Shown here in pieces: positions 35,217 through 45,221 of a DNA stretch of 64,000 bases. The stretch comes from Neotamlana laminarinivorans (GTDB taxonomy: Bacteria; Bacteroidota; Bacteroidia; Flavobacteriales; Flavobacteriaceae): contig NZ_JAJAPW010000002.1 in NCBI RefSeq assembly GCF_020523925.1, positions 1 through 64,000 on the forward strand. Direction: 5' to 3'. The notes below the pieces were generated by a model that saw only the letters and a program-made list of their open reading frames with translations, did no database searches and was not told where the DNA came from. Positions within the stretch are counted from its first letter, which is position 1. Each line of letters opens with the position of its first letter. Made by a program: the position numbers and the translations under genes.

Positions 35217-38200
35217 TTAATGTTTTTGAATAAACAATTTGGTATTTACATCATCAAAAGCAATTTCTATACCATTATTAATTTCGTCTTTAATTTCTAA
35301 TTGTTCGGTTAATGTTTCGGTTTTTATGTAATCGATATTAGAATTAATGGCATTTACAATGTTATCGTCTTTTTGAAGCTCTACATTTATTTTATCTGTT
35401 ACCTCAAACCCTGAGTCTTTACGTAAATTTTGAATCCTGTTAACTAATTCTCTTGCTATACCTTCTTTACGTAATTCGTCTGTAATTGTAACATCTAGAG
35501 CAACAGTTAAAGCACCTTCATTTGCAACTAACCAACCTTCTATATCTTGCGATGTAATTTCTACGTCACCGCGTTCCAAAATAATGCTTTTTCCATTAAT
35601 ATCAACTTCTATTTCGCCATTTTGCTCAATTTTGTTAATATCTTCTGCCGAAAAGTTAATTACTTTAGACGCTACTGCCTTCATATCTTTACCAAAACGT
35701 GGCCCAAGTACTTTAAAGTTTGGTTTTATCTGTTTTACTAAAATATCTGAAGCGTCATCTAAAAGTTCTATTTCCTTTACGTTTACTTCGTGTTTAATTA
35801 AATCTGACACCGCTAATATTTCCTCCTTTTGCTGTTCGTTATCAATAGGAATCATAATTTTTTGCAGTGGTTGACGTACTTTTATTTTTTCTTTTGCTCG
35901 TAACGATAATACTAACGATGATATTATTTGAGCATTTTCCATTTTACGCTCTAAACTTTTATCTACAAAAGCTTCGTTGTAAACTGGGAAATTAGCTAAG
36001 TGTACACTCTCGAAACTTTCTTTTTTGGTTACTGCATTTAAATCTAAATACAATTTATCCATAAAGAAAGGTGCAATTGGCGCCCCAAGTTTCGCTATGG
36101 TTTCCATACATGTATATAATGTTTGGTAGGCCGAAATTTTATCTTGTTGGTAATCGCCTTTCCAGAAACGCCTTCTACTTAAACGTACAAACCAGTTACT
36201 CAAATTATCTTGCGTAAAGTCTGAAATTGCTCTAGCCGCTTTAGTTGGTTCGTAGTCGGCATAATATTCGTCTACTTTTTGAATTAAGGTATGTAATTCT
36301 GATAAAATCCAACGGTCTAACTCCGGACGATCTTCCAGAGGTATATCGGTTTCAGCGTAACTAAAACCATCTAAATTTGTATATAACGAGAAGAACGAAT
36401 AGGTATTATAAAGCGTTCCGAAGAATTTACGTTTTACTTCCTCTACACCATCAATATCAAATTTTAAATTATCCCAAGGATTGGCGTTACTAATCATATA
36501 CCAACGTGTAGCATCGGCACCGTAATTACCTAAAGTTTCAAACGGATCGACAGCATTACCTAAGCGCTTGGACATTTTTTGTCCGTTTTTATCTAACACT
36601 AACCCATTAGAAACTACATTTTTGTAAGCTACAGAATCGAAAACCATGGTTCCAATAGCGTGAAGTGTGTAAAACCATCCACGAGTTTGATCGACACCTT
36701 CGGCTATAAAATCTGCAGGGTACGATACGCCTCCATCAACTAATTCCTTATTTTCAAATGGGTAATGCCATTGTGCGTAAGGCATTGAACCAGAATCGAA
36801 CCAAACATCGATTAAATCGCTTTCGCGGAACATTTTTTGGCCCGTTGGAGACACTAAAATAATGCCATCAACTATATTTTTATGTAAATCTAATTTTGCA
36901 TAATTTTCTTCGGAATTGTTTCCAACTTCAAAATCTTCAAAAATATCTTTTTCAAGAACGCCTGCCTCAACGGCACGGTGCATTTCTGCTTTAAGTTCTT
37001 CAACCGAACCTATACAAATTTCTTCTTTACCATCTTCGGTTCTCCAAATTGGTAACGGAATTCCCCAGTAACGCGATCGCGATAAATTCCAATCGTTAGC
37101 ATTGGCTAGCCAATTACCAAAACGACCCGTTCCTGTAGCTTTTGGTTTCCAGTTTATAGTTTCGTTAAGCTCGTACATTCTATCCTTTATGTCGGTAACT
37201 TTTATAAACCAAGAATCTAAAGGATAATAAAGAATTGGTTTATCGGTACGCCAACAGTTCGGGTAGCTGTGTTTATATTTTTCAACCTTAAAGGCTTTGT
37301 TTTCTTCTTTTAATGTAATGGCAATTTCTACATCTACCGAACGTTCTGGAGCTTCGCCATCGTTATAATATTCGTTTTTAACGTATTTACCTGCCAATTC
37401 GCCTAACTCTGGACGGAATTTACCTTGTAAATTTACAAGCGGTACTAAGTTTCCGTTTTCATCTTTTACAAGCATTGGCGGTACTTCTGGTGTTGCTTGT
37501 TTTGCAACCAAAGCATCATCGGCACCAAAGGTTGGTGCGGTGTGTACAATACCTGTACCATCTTCGGTAGTTACAAAATCTCCAGCTATAATTCTAAATG
37601 CATTTTCTGGATTATCGTTTGGTAAAACATACGGCATAAGTTGCTCATATTTTATACCAACTAAATCTTTACCTACAAATTCCTTTACAACGAAGTATGG
37701 AATTTTTTTGTCGCCAGATTTGTATTCTAATAATTCAGATTTATTTTCAACACGATTAAACTTTCCAGAAAACTGATAGTTCACCAATTTTTTAGCCAAT
37801 ACTACATTGATTGGCTCAAAAGTATATTGATTGTATGTTTCAACTAAAACATAATCTATTTTTGGACCAACGGTTAACGCGGTGTTACTTGGCAATGTCC
37901 AAGGTGTGGTGGTCCAAGCTAAGAAATGTATATCGCCTTCGTTTTGTAAAAAGTCTGGCAGCGTTTCGTTAACAGCCTTAAACTGCGCGACAATTGTGGT
38001 ATCGGTTACATCTTGATAGGTTCCTGGTTGGTTTAGCTCATGAGAACTTAAACCAGTTCCCGCTTTTGGCGAATAAGGTTGTATAGTATAACCTTTGTAT
38101 AATAAACTTTTATTGTAAATCTGTTTTAATAACCACCAAACAGACTCCATGTATTTAGGTTCGTAGGTAATGTACGGATCGTCCATATCTACCCAATACC

Positions 38201-38621
38201 CCATTTTTTGAGTAAGATCGTTCCAAACATCGGTGTAGCGCATTACGGCTTTGCGGCACGCTGCATTATAATCTTCGACAGAAATAGTTTTCCCTATATC
38301 TTCTTTAGTAATGCCTAACTCTTTTTCTACACCAAGCTCAATAGGTAAACCATGCGTATCCCAACCTGCTTTACGCTTTACTTGGAAACCTTTCATGGTT
38401 TTATATCGTGGAAAAATATCTTTTATAGCACGCGCCAACACGTGGTGCACACCAGGCAAGCCATTTGCTGATGGTGGTCCTTCGAAAAACACAAATGTTT
38501 CATTGCCTTCTCTAGTAGTTACACTTTTTTCAAATATGCTATTTTCTTGCCAATAGTTAAGAATTTCTTCGGTTACTTTTGGCAAGTCAAGTCCTTTATA
38601 TTCAGGAAATTTCGCGCTCAT
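35217..38621 (-). CDS. ileS: Isoleucyl-tRNA synthetase, long (IleS2-like) type
   Basis: 1134 residues, longer than E. coli IleS (about 940). It has the class I HIGH-like motif PSANGLPGVHHVL near residue 50, the editing domain (AWTTTPWTLPSNTALTVG, FVTTEDGTGIVHTAPTFG), the KMSKR loop GQKMSKRLGNAVDP and an extended C-terminal anticodon region without zinc-finger cysteines. The GxHH form and length fit the eukaryote-like IleS2 group, some of whose members tolerate mupirocin; that is family knowledge, not shown here. Charges tRNA-Ile. Confidence 0.95.
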   Translation of the reverse strand: MSAKFPEYKGLDLPKVTEEILNYWQENSIFEKSVTTREGNETFVFFEGPPSANGLPGVHHVLARAIKDIFPRYKTMKGFQVKRKAGWDTHGLPIELGVEKELGITKEDIGKTISVEDYNAACRKAVMRYTDVWNDLTQKMGYWVDMDDPYITYEPKYMESVWWLLKQIYNKSLLYKGYTIQPYSPKAGTGLSSHELNQPGTYQDVTDTTIVAQFKAVNETLPDFLQNEGDIHFLAWTTTPWTLPSNTALTVGPKIDYVLVETYNQYTFEPINVVLAKKLVNYQFSGKFNRVENKSELLEYKSGDKKIPYFVVKEFVGKDLVGIKYEQLMPYVLPNDNPENAFRIIAGDFVTTEDGTGIVHTAPTFGADDALVAKQATPEVPPMLVKDENGNLVPLVNLQGKFRPELGELAGKYVKNEYYNDGEAPERSVDVEIAITLKEENKAFKVEKYKHSYPNCWRTDKPILYYPLDSWFIKVTDIKDRMYELNETINWKPKATGTGRFGNWLANANDWNLSRSRYWGIPLPIWRTEDGKEEICIGSVEELKAEMHRAVEAGVLEKDIFEDFEVGNNSEENYAKLDLHKNIVDGIILVSPTGQKMFRESDLIDVWFDSGSMPYAQWHYPFENKELVDGGVSYPADFIAEGVDQTRGWFYTLHAIGTMVFDSVAYKNVVSNGLVLDKNGQKMSKRLGNAVDPFETLGNYGADATRWYMISNANPWDNLKFDIDGVEEVKRKFFGTLYNTYSFFSLYTNLDGFSYAETDIPLEDRPELDRWILSELHTLIQKVDEYYADYEPTKAARAISDFTQDNLSNWFVRLSRRRFWKGDYQQDKISAYQTLYTCMETIAKLGAPIAPFFMDKLYLDLNAVTKKESFESVHLANFPVYNEAFVDKSLERKMENAQIISSLVLSLRAKEKIKVRQPLQKIMIPIDNEQQKEEILAVSDLIKHEVNVKEIELLDDASDILVKQIKPNFKVLGPRFGKDMKAVASKVINFSAEDINKIEQNGEIEVDINGKSIILERGDVEITSQDIEGWLVANEGALTVALDVTITDELRKEGIARELVNRIQNLRKDSGFEVTDKINVELQKDDNIVNAINSNIDYIKTETLTEQLEIKDEINNGIEIAFDDVNTKLFIQKH

Positions 38622-38683
38622 TTACTCATTAATCTTTTAAGTTCGCGAATTTAATAATTTCTTATGGAATTTTAAGCATTAAA

Positions 38684-38709
38684 AAAGCCAAAACAAATGT
38701 TTTGGCTTT
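38684..38709 (-). terminator. Terminator of the small T9SS cargo gene
   Basis: Stem AAAGCCAAAAC / GTTTTGGCTTT with loop AAAT. Nearly identical to the terminator at 39870-39899 behind the larger paralogue. Confidence 0.85.
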
Positions 38710-38735
38710 AGTGCTATTACTTTACTATTAAAAAT

Positions 38736-39605
38736 TTAGTTCACTATTATTTTTTTCTTAACTATTTCGTTTGTTTCGGTTTGCAATACAACAGCATATG
38801 CGTTTACTGGAATGCTATTAAAATTTATTCCAGAATTTAACTCGCTTGATGATAAGTTACTGTATTCCAAAACTTTTTGACCTTGAAGATTAAATAACAC
38901 TAACTTTTTAACTCCGTTTTTCAATGATTTTGCATAAAATGTATTTGTACTATTTTGGTAAAACATGTTTTTTGAATTGTAAGCTACTTCTGTGCTACTA
39001 AGCACACTTGTTTCTTCTTGAAATGCCATTTGAAATCTATCTGTAAAGGCACCTTGAGATGACACAAACTCGTAGGCCTCTCCACTAGCTAAATCAAAAA
39101 GTTTTCCTGTATAAGCATCTTGTATGTATATAGATTGACCTTCTTCTATGTTTTCTAGTTCTATTACTTTTATAGAGAACGTATTTTCTCCAGAAGAATA
39201 ATGGTTAAACTTAATTACTTTATCTTCACTTAATGCACAATAGGCTTGAATACTCATGTTAGTTCCATTTAAATCTAAATTTAAATCATCATCATATGTT
39301 CTCATAACGGCGGCATCATAACCATAATCGTAACCATCTGTTGTTGCATCACTAAAACCTAAAAGCAACTCTCTTCTTATTGAAGCTCCCTCTAAACCTA
39401 AAAATTCTATTCTTATTTTTTGAAAACCAGAAGATGTAGTTCTTCTAATTATAGTTGACTTATTTGATGATGTTTTTTCTAATTCTGAATTATTTACTGT
39501 TCCTAGTTTTGTTGTTTGTGCATTAAGATTACTTGCAAACAAAACACATTGCATGATAATTAATGAGTAAATTAAGGTGTAAGATTTATAGTAAAAATTT
39601 TTCAT
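38736..39605 (-). CDS. Secreted protein with T9SS type A sorting domain, stand-alone copy of the neighbour's C-terminal module
   Basis: 289 residues: signal peptide ending SNLNAQ (about 30), a low-complexity Ser/Thr linker, then residues 61-289 that align over their whole length (229 residues, apparently gap-free) with residues 1293-1521 of the adjacent gene. Shared blocks: RRELLLGFS, YDYGYDA, LDLNG-x-NM, SGEAY-x-F, YYQNS/FYQNS and the sorting-signal end KKIIVN. The last about 75 residues are the T9SS type A C-terminal domain, which directs secretion and surface attachment. No catalytic domain remains, so its job is unclear. Confidence 0.85.
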   Translation of the reverse strand: MKNFYYKSYTLIYSLIIMQCVLFASNLNAQTTKLGTVNNSELEKTSSNKSTIIRRTTSSGFQKIRIEFLGLEGASIRRELLLGFSDATTDGYDYGYDAAVMRTYDDDLNLDLNGTNMSIQAYCALSEDKVIKFNHYSSGENTFSIKVIELENIEEGQSIYIQDAYTGKLFDLASGEAYEFVSSQGAFTDRFQMAFQEETSVLSSTEVAYNSKNMFYQNSTNTFYAKSLKNGVKKLVLFNLQGQKVLEYSNLSSSELNSGINFNSIPVNAYAVVLQTETNEIVKKKIIVN

Positions 39606-39869
39606 AGCTCAAATATTTTTGGGGTTATTCTAAAAAAACATTTAGTTATTTAACCTAACTGTTTTAACTCTGATGTAAAATTACAGTTTATATCTATGAA
39701 AAACGTCAGAAAATGAATATATTTTACTTTTTAACCATGAATAATGTATTTAATCGGTAAAATTTGACTGGTTATCCAAAATTAGAAAGTTTTTACCTAC
39801 ATTTAAATTTATATATTTGTATTTACAAATTGGTAAAATTAGTTTTGAAGCCATTAAATTTATGCATAA

Positions 39870-39899
39870 AAAAAAGCCAAAACATATGTTTTGGCTTTT
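39870..39899 (-). terminator. Terminator of the large T9SS cargo gene
   Basis: Stem AAAAGCCAAAACA / TGTTTTGGCTTTT with loop TA, just downstream of the stop at 39922. Confidence 0.88.
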
Positions 39900-39921
39900 A
39901 AATTTATTAAACTGAATATAC

Positions 39922-42900
39922 TTAATTTACAATAATTTTTTTGGTTAACACCTCATTACTATCTGTACGCATACTAATTATATATGCTCCTGTTGAAACA
40001 TTTAGCTGTATGCCGTTATTTAAACTTGATGCCGAAACATTTTCTAATTCTAGCATTGTTTGTCCTCGCATATTTATTAAAGCTATATTTTTAACATCTG
40101 TAGTTAAGTTTTTAACATAAAAGGTTTTGTTACTATTTTGGTAATATATGTAATTTGAATTAAAAGAAGTATCGTCAGTACTTAACGCCTGTTGAGTTTC
40201 ATTTTGGAATACAATCTGAAAACGTTCATTAAAAATTCCTTGACTAGTGGTAAAACTATAGGCCTCTCCACTGGTTAAATCAAAATAGGTTCCTGTTAAG
40301 TTATCTTTTAAATATACTTCTTGATCATCATCAAAATCAATTAATTCAGTAGCTTGAATTTCAAAGGTATTATCACCGGAAGATCTAAAGTTTAAAGGAA
40401 CAATTTTATCACTTGTTATTTCCCCGTAAGCTTGAATTAGCATATTCTCTCCATTTAAATCTAGACTTATATCGTTACTTGTTATCTCACCTAGCTTTGC
40501 ATCATAACCATAATCATACTCGTCGGTTGTATAATTACTAAATCCTAATAATAATTCTCTTCGTGTATCTGTACCACTTACAGAATTTAATTCTATACGC
40601 AATTTTTGTATTGTTGAATCATCATCTTCTTTTGTAGAATTGTCCTTAGAAGAATTACCTTTAAAAAAGACTGAACCATTATAATCTGTTCCATCTGCAT
40701 CAGACTCTAAAACGAAAACACGCTGACCATTATTAAATTCAATTTCGCCATCATCAACAATTTCTACAATAAAACCTTGTGACACTGGCAAATATCTTGT
40801 TGGGTGTTTTGTACCATCTTTACTTCCATTATTACCACCATAAATACCAACAAATTGGAATGCACGTACACCACCTGTCTTATTTACTGTAGCATAACCT
40901 GCATTATATTCATTTAAATAATGTGAATCCCCACTCCATTGTTGCCATAAATAAATAAATCCTCCTATAATATCTTTATTGTCATCAATAAACTGATGTA
41001 CATCAATTGCTGATGGATATGGATTACCTAATAAATAATCTGTTTTTGATCCGCTACCTCCTACATCGCTTACACTTACTTTTACTGTACCATTATTTGG
41101 TTTTCCTTCAAATATATAAGCTTGCTCTGTACCACTAACTCCTGTACCTTTTTGAGTATATCCTACTCCTGCCGGTATGTTTGTAGAAGTTCCTATTTTA
41201 CTCCAGTCCCAGTAAGTAACACCATTTTTATAGGTATACAACCAATATGTACTTATGCTTCCGCTACCTGTATATCCCGATGTGAATGTCATAGGGTTTT
41301 CAGCTCCATCTTTTAACATGTTTAAAGTAAAGTCGCTATTATTGGTATTATTAGTAGAGGCATTATCATCTAATAAACTTGTTGAACCTAAAGCTCCCAC
41401 TGGAGAACTCCAATAATTATAACGGTACGCATTTGATGTTCCTTCTTGACGTCTTAACAATTTTCCTGATGCTGAACTAACCAAATCACTATTTGTACTT
41501 TGTAATAACTGACAGTCATCTTCTAAATCTAAAGTTCCATTTAACTCCAAATACCATGTGTTAGTTAAGGATTGCTCACCACTTATATTTAATGTACTAC
41601 CAGAATCAATAATTAAACCTAAATTTGTATGAGAATTTGTTGTTGCAACTTCACTCGATATTTTTACAATACTCCAATCTTTGTTGTTAGGGACATCTTC
41701 TATATCCCATACATTTCCATGTAACCAAGTACTTTCTGAAGTCCATAATCCGTCTGTTTCACTCTCATAAGGTAGAGGTGCTGTTTGTTCTACAATAGTT
41801 GAAATATTGTATAAACTTAAATCATTTCCATTTCCTGAATAATCATCTACAATATCTGAAGTAAGATCAATATCTGTCATTGGATAATAACCTATTAAGT
41901 TAGACCAAGATATACTTGCAAGTGTGGAATCGGTTATTTCCTTAGGGATTATAGAACCAGAAACATTACCTGATAATTCCTCTATTTCTTGATACACCAT
42001 TCGCTGAACTTGTAAAGTTTCTAGAGCTGTATTAAAAACTCTCACCTCATCAATATCTCCTTTAAAATACTGTTGATTGCTGACTGAACTAGATAATCTT
42101 CCTATTTCAAAATTACCATTTGATGAAGCTGTTGTTGCAATCGCTCCATTAGTACTGCCTGTACTAACTTCAACACCATCTATATATAAGCTCATGTTTC
42201 CACTAGCATTATCATAAACTCCAGTAACATGATGCCATTCATCAAAAGCTATTGAACTAGTTGAACTAATTGTAACTGCTGAATTTAAAGTTGTACTTAT
42301 TGTAAAACTAGGAATATTACCATTAGACAACCATAATTTACATGCCTCATCTTCTCCTGCTACAACCATATCGGTGCTGTTACCTGAATCACTTTTTATC
42401 CATGCCATTATGGTTACAGCACTGTTACCATTAACAAATGATGTTCCTGATAAATAATCGTCTACACCATCAAAATCTATTGAAGCTTCACTTACATAAT
42501 TATAAATTGTTATATCTGCTGAGGGACTATCTGCTGTTACGTTAGTATCTGTTTCTGTTTGATTATTGTACGCTGTATTTGTTAAAGTTACACTATGCGT
42601 ATTTATTTGATCTGCTTGAACTTCTAATTCTATAGTCTCTTTTACTCCACTGTTTAGAGTTCCAATAGTCCAAGTATTTCCACTCCAAGAACCAACAGAA
42701 GGATTTGAACTTATTAAAGTTAATCCCGAAGGGATATTATCAAGTACTGTTAAATTAGTTACTGGATTAACTCCTAAATTTTGAACTTCTATAGTGAAAA
42801 TAGCTGTTTCTCCTTCTACAACCTTATCTTTATCTACTGTTTTATTTATTAACACATCTGGATCACAATAATATGCAGAAAGTGGTTGTGAATCATAGGT

Positions 42901-44487
42901 ACACCCTCCTTTTACCACTCTAACATAATAATCAGCAGAAGTTGTTGGCGAATAAGTAGCGCTTGTTGCTCCTGAAATTAAAACGCCATCTTCGAACCAC
43001 TGATATGAATCGAAAGTTTCATCAATTACCTCTACATCTGCACCAGGTAAACAACCACCTCCAGCTACTTGAAGATTTACTTCTGGCACCGTATCAAATC
43101 CAGAAAAATATCCTGCGATACCACGAACTCCGTTAAAACCTATAAAACCAACGGCGATGGGCCCTGTAGATTCTACAGAAACATCTCCTGTAAGACCAGA
43201 TATATAAAATGTTTTCCAATCTGGGGTTCCTGCAACCGCTGAAGATGCTGGTAATGTAACCACTCCTGAACCATCCTGAACCGTTATATTGGCATCTGGG
43301 GTTGAAGTTGATGCTATTAAAAACATCCCACCTGTAGCCGTTATTCCCGAAATATCAGTGATATTATGTATGTGATCCATTATATCTGGCAATAAACAAT
43401 TTACAGGCGCCACAAAGTTTAAACTAACAGACACAATGGATGAAGATCCAGAAAGCACCTGATATGCATACGTATCTTTTGATGTAGTAACTAACATATT
43501 ACTACCAACCGTTACACCTGAAAAAAATGTGCTCGGAATTTCAGCATATTCACCTTCATCAATATTAGCAAAAGCTGTTGTATTTCCATTAACATAAACA
43601 TTGGTATTATCTTGGGTTGCTATAATAATAACATATTCATTTGTTACACCTCCATTACCTCTTACAAAAACATAGTCTTTACCTAATTTATCTTCTGGAA
43701 CAGGTTGATCTGCTCCCGCATCTCTACTAGCACTTGCTGGATTAACCCCAAAATTTAACATACCATTACTAATGGCTATATCTTTGTCTGATTCTATTGA
43801 TGCACCTATCCAACCGTCTATATTAGCTGTTGTTGCATCTTTGGCAGCCTCTAATACATAAGATTCTCCTTGCTGCAAAATAATTGTTATTGCATTATCT
43901 GTAATACCATCAACATCTGCACCCAACCGGAATTCACAATTAGTATTGTATCCTGATATATGTACTTCAGTATCATCTTCTGTTGCCATAATACCTAAAG
44001 TAGCACTCATACTGGTATGATCTGCTTCAATTGGTGCTCCACCCCATTTAAAACTTTGCCCCAGTGCTGCTCTACCTTTTGAAGTAATTGAAGCAGCTTG
44101 GGACCCTGAACGTCCTCTATAATTTACATAAAACTTTTCGCCTGAAGGCGACTCAAACCTCAAACCGGCATTGTTTAAAACAACCCCTGTGTTGGCATTT
44201 GTTACCAAGGTAATGTTATTATCTCCATTGGATAAACCATAAGTTGCAGGTGTGCCTTTAGATAAGGAAAAACTTGTTAAAGGTGTTGCACTTGTACCTC
44301 TATAAACATTTACAGTAAATGCTGTAGTTACTGGCGTAGATAGATAGATAGTTTGCTGTTGTATTGCTATATTATTACTATCTTGTTTTAACGGCGGTAA
44401 ATAATGTAAATCGCTTAACTGTGCATTTACAGCATTAAAACAAATTAAGGCAAGAAATAGGATAAAATTAAACTTGTTGGGGCGCAT
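39922..44487 (-). CDS. Large T9SS-secreted protein: IgGFc-binding-like, Ig, DUF11, LamG, type A sorting domain
   Basis: 1521 residues. Signal peptide (about 1-22, AVNAQ), an IgGFc-binding/FCGBP-like N-terminal region (about 150-460; MATEDDTEVHISGY, DYVFVRGNGGVTNEYVIII), an Ig-like domain with paired Cys (about 465-541; YQWFEDGVLISGAT), a DUF11 repeat (about 548-660; FTIEVQNLGVNPVTNLTVLD), a LamG/concanavalin-like domain (about 668-830; IDFDGVDDYL, WHHVTGVYD, GDIDEVRVFN), a beta-rich region (about 900-1290) and the type A sorting end KKIIVN. This is an adhesin-like or glycan-binding surface protein exported by T9SS. It is very rich in Ser, Thr, Asn and Asp with few Lys. Ligand unknown. Confidence 0.9.
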   Translation of the reverse strand: MRPNKFNFILFLALICFNAVNAQLSDLHYLPPLKQDSNNIAIQQQTIYLSTPVTTAFTVNVYRGTSATPLTSFSLSKGTPATYGLSNGDNNITLVTNANTGVVLNNAGLRFESPSGEKFYVNYRGRSGSQAASITSKGRAALGQSFKWGGAPIEADHTSMSATLGIMATEDDTEVHISGYNTNCEFRLGADVDGITDNAITIILQQGESYVLEAAKDATTANIDGWIGASIESDKDIAISNGMLNFGVNPASASRDAGADQPVPEDKLGKDYVFVRGNGGVTNEYVIIIATQDNTNVYVNGNTTAFANIDEGEYAEIPSTFFSGVTVGSNMLVTTSKDTYAYQVLSGSSSIVSVSLNFVAPVNCLLPDIMDHIHNITDISGITATGGMFLIASTSTPDANITVQDGSGVVTLPASSAVAGTPDWKTFYISGLTGDVSVESTGPIAVGFIGFNGVRGIAGYFSGFDTVPEVNLQVAGGGCLPGADVEVIDETFDSYQWFEDGVLISGATSATYSPTTSADYYVRVVKGGCTYDSQPLSAYYCDPDVLINKTVDKDKVVEGETAIFTIEVQNLGVNPVTNLTVLDNIPSGLTLISSNPSVGSWSGNTWTIGTLNSGVKETIELEVQADQINTHSVTLTNTAYNNQTETDTNVTADSPSADITIYNYVSEASIDFDGVDDYLSGTSFVNGNSAVTIMAWIKSDSGNSTDMVVAGEDEACKLWLSNGNIPSFTISTTLNSAVTISSTSSIAFDEWHHVTGVYDNASGNMSLYIDGVEVSTGSTNGAIATTASSNGNFEIGRLSSSVSNQQYFKGDIDEVRVFNTALETLQVQRMVYQEIEELSGNVSGSIIPKEITDSTLASISWSNLIGYYPMTDIDLTSDIVDDYSGNGNDLSLYNISTIVEQTAPLPYESETDGLWTSESTWLHGNVWDIEDVPNNKDWSIVKISSEVATTNSHTNLGLIIDSGSTLNISGEQSLTNTWYLELNGTLDLEDDCQLLQSTNSDLVSSASGKLLRRQEGTSNAYRYNYWSSPVGALGSTSLLDDNASTNNTNNSDFTLNMLKDGAENPMTFTSGYTGSGSISTYWLYTYKNGVTYWDWSKIGTSTNIPAGVGYTQKGTGVSGTEQAYIFEGKPNNGTVKVSVSDVGGSGSKTDYLLGNPYPSAIDVHQFIDDNKDIIGGFIYLWQQWSGDSHYLNEYNAGYATVNKTGGVRAFQFVGIYGGNNGSKDGTKHPTRYLPVSQGFIVEIVDDGEIEFNNGQRVFVLESDADGTDYNGSVFFKGNSSKDNSTKEDDDSTIQKLRIELNSVSGTDTRRELLLGFSNYTTDEYDYGYDAKLGEITSNDISLDLNGENMLIQAYGEITSDKIVPLNFRSSGDNTFEIQATELIDFDDDQEVYLKDNLTGTYFDLTSGEAYSFTTSQGIFNERFQIVFQNETQQALSTDDTSFNSNYIYYQNSNKTFYVKNLTTDVKNIALINMRGQTMLELENVSASSLNNGIQLNVSTGAYIISMRTDSNEVLTKKIIVN

Positions 44488-45221
44488 TTTAATATTTTTT
44501 GGGGTTATGTAGAGTCCTTTTGTTTTGTTTATTATATATAAGACTAACTATTTAATATAGGCATAGCAATAGTTAGACCATTTTTTTGATTTGATTCATA
44601 TTCTGATATGAAAGACAGTCGTTTAAATAAAGAAATACTTACAATAACTGTTTTGAAGAAAAAACTATAGTCTTGTACAATAATTGGGCTACAAATACGA
44701 TTGTTTAATGTATTGTTGCTTATTTTTTTAATTAAAAATATTGAAGTTATATATGGTATACAACTTGAATATAAATGCTCAATGAAGCATAAATTACTAT
44801 AAATTACATTCATAGGTTAAAATTTTAATTAGTTTGGGACTATTAAATTTTTATTAATAATATGATGGATTGGATTAAATAATATTTACGAGGGAAGTAA
44901 ACTTTTATTTAGCAAAAATAATACATAATACATATTTTAAACTATTTACTCGTTAAAAGTACAAAATACTGCTGTGAATCAACTTGAGGTAATCAATAAA
45001 TCATACAATAAATTCATTATTTTTCACATTAAATTATTTTATACTTAATTATAACTAGAACACATGCTTTTATAAAATTAATGATATCAATTTAATTCTA
45101 AAATTTAAGGCAAGTATAATTAAAAAAATCGATAAAAAACAAATAATAATCGTTAAAACGCGCTTTTTAGTTAAAAAAAGTTAAGTTTTTAAAATTTAAA
45201 TGTTAAAGTTAAAGAATTTTA
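44488..45221. other. 734-bp AT-rich intergenic region
   Basis: No convincing gene. A minus-strand frame at 44544-44813 (89 codons) has no family look and is rejected. TATTTTTG on the minus strand at 44913-44920 matches TAnnTTTG and could drive the large cargo gene with a leader of about 420 bases; confidence in that is low. Confidence 0.4.

Noticed and set aside
44544-44813. 89-codon minus-strand frame
   Set aside because: AT-rich, no family resemblance or clear promoter; probably leader of the large T9SS gene or chance.
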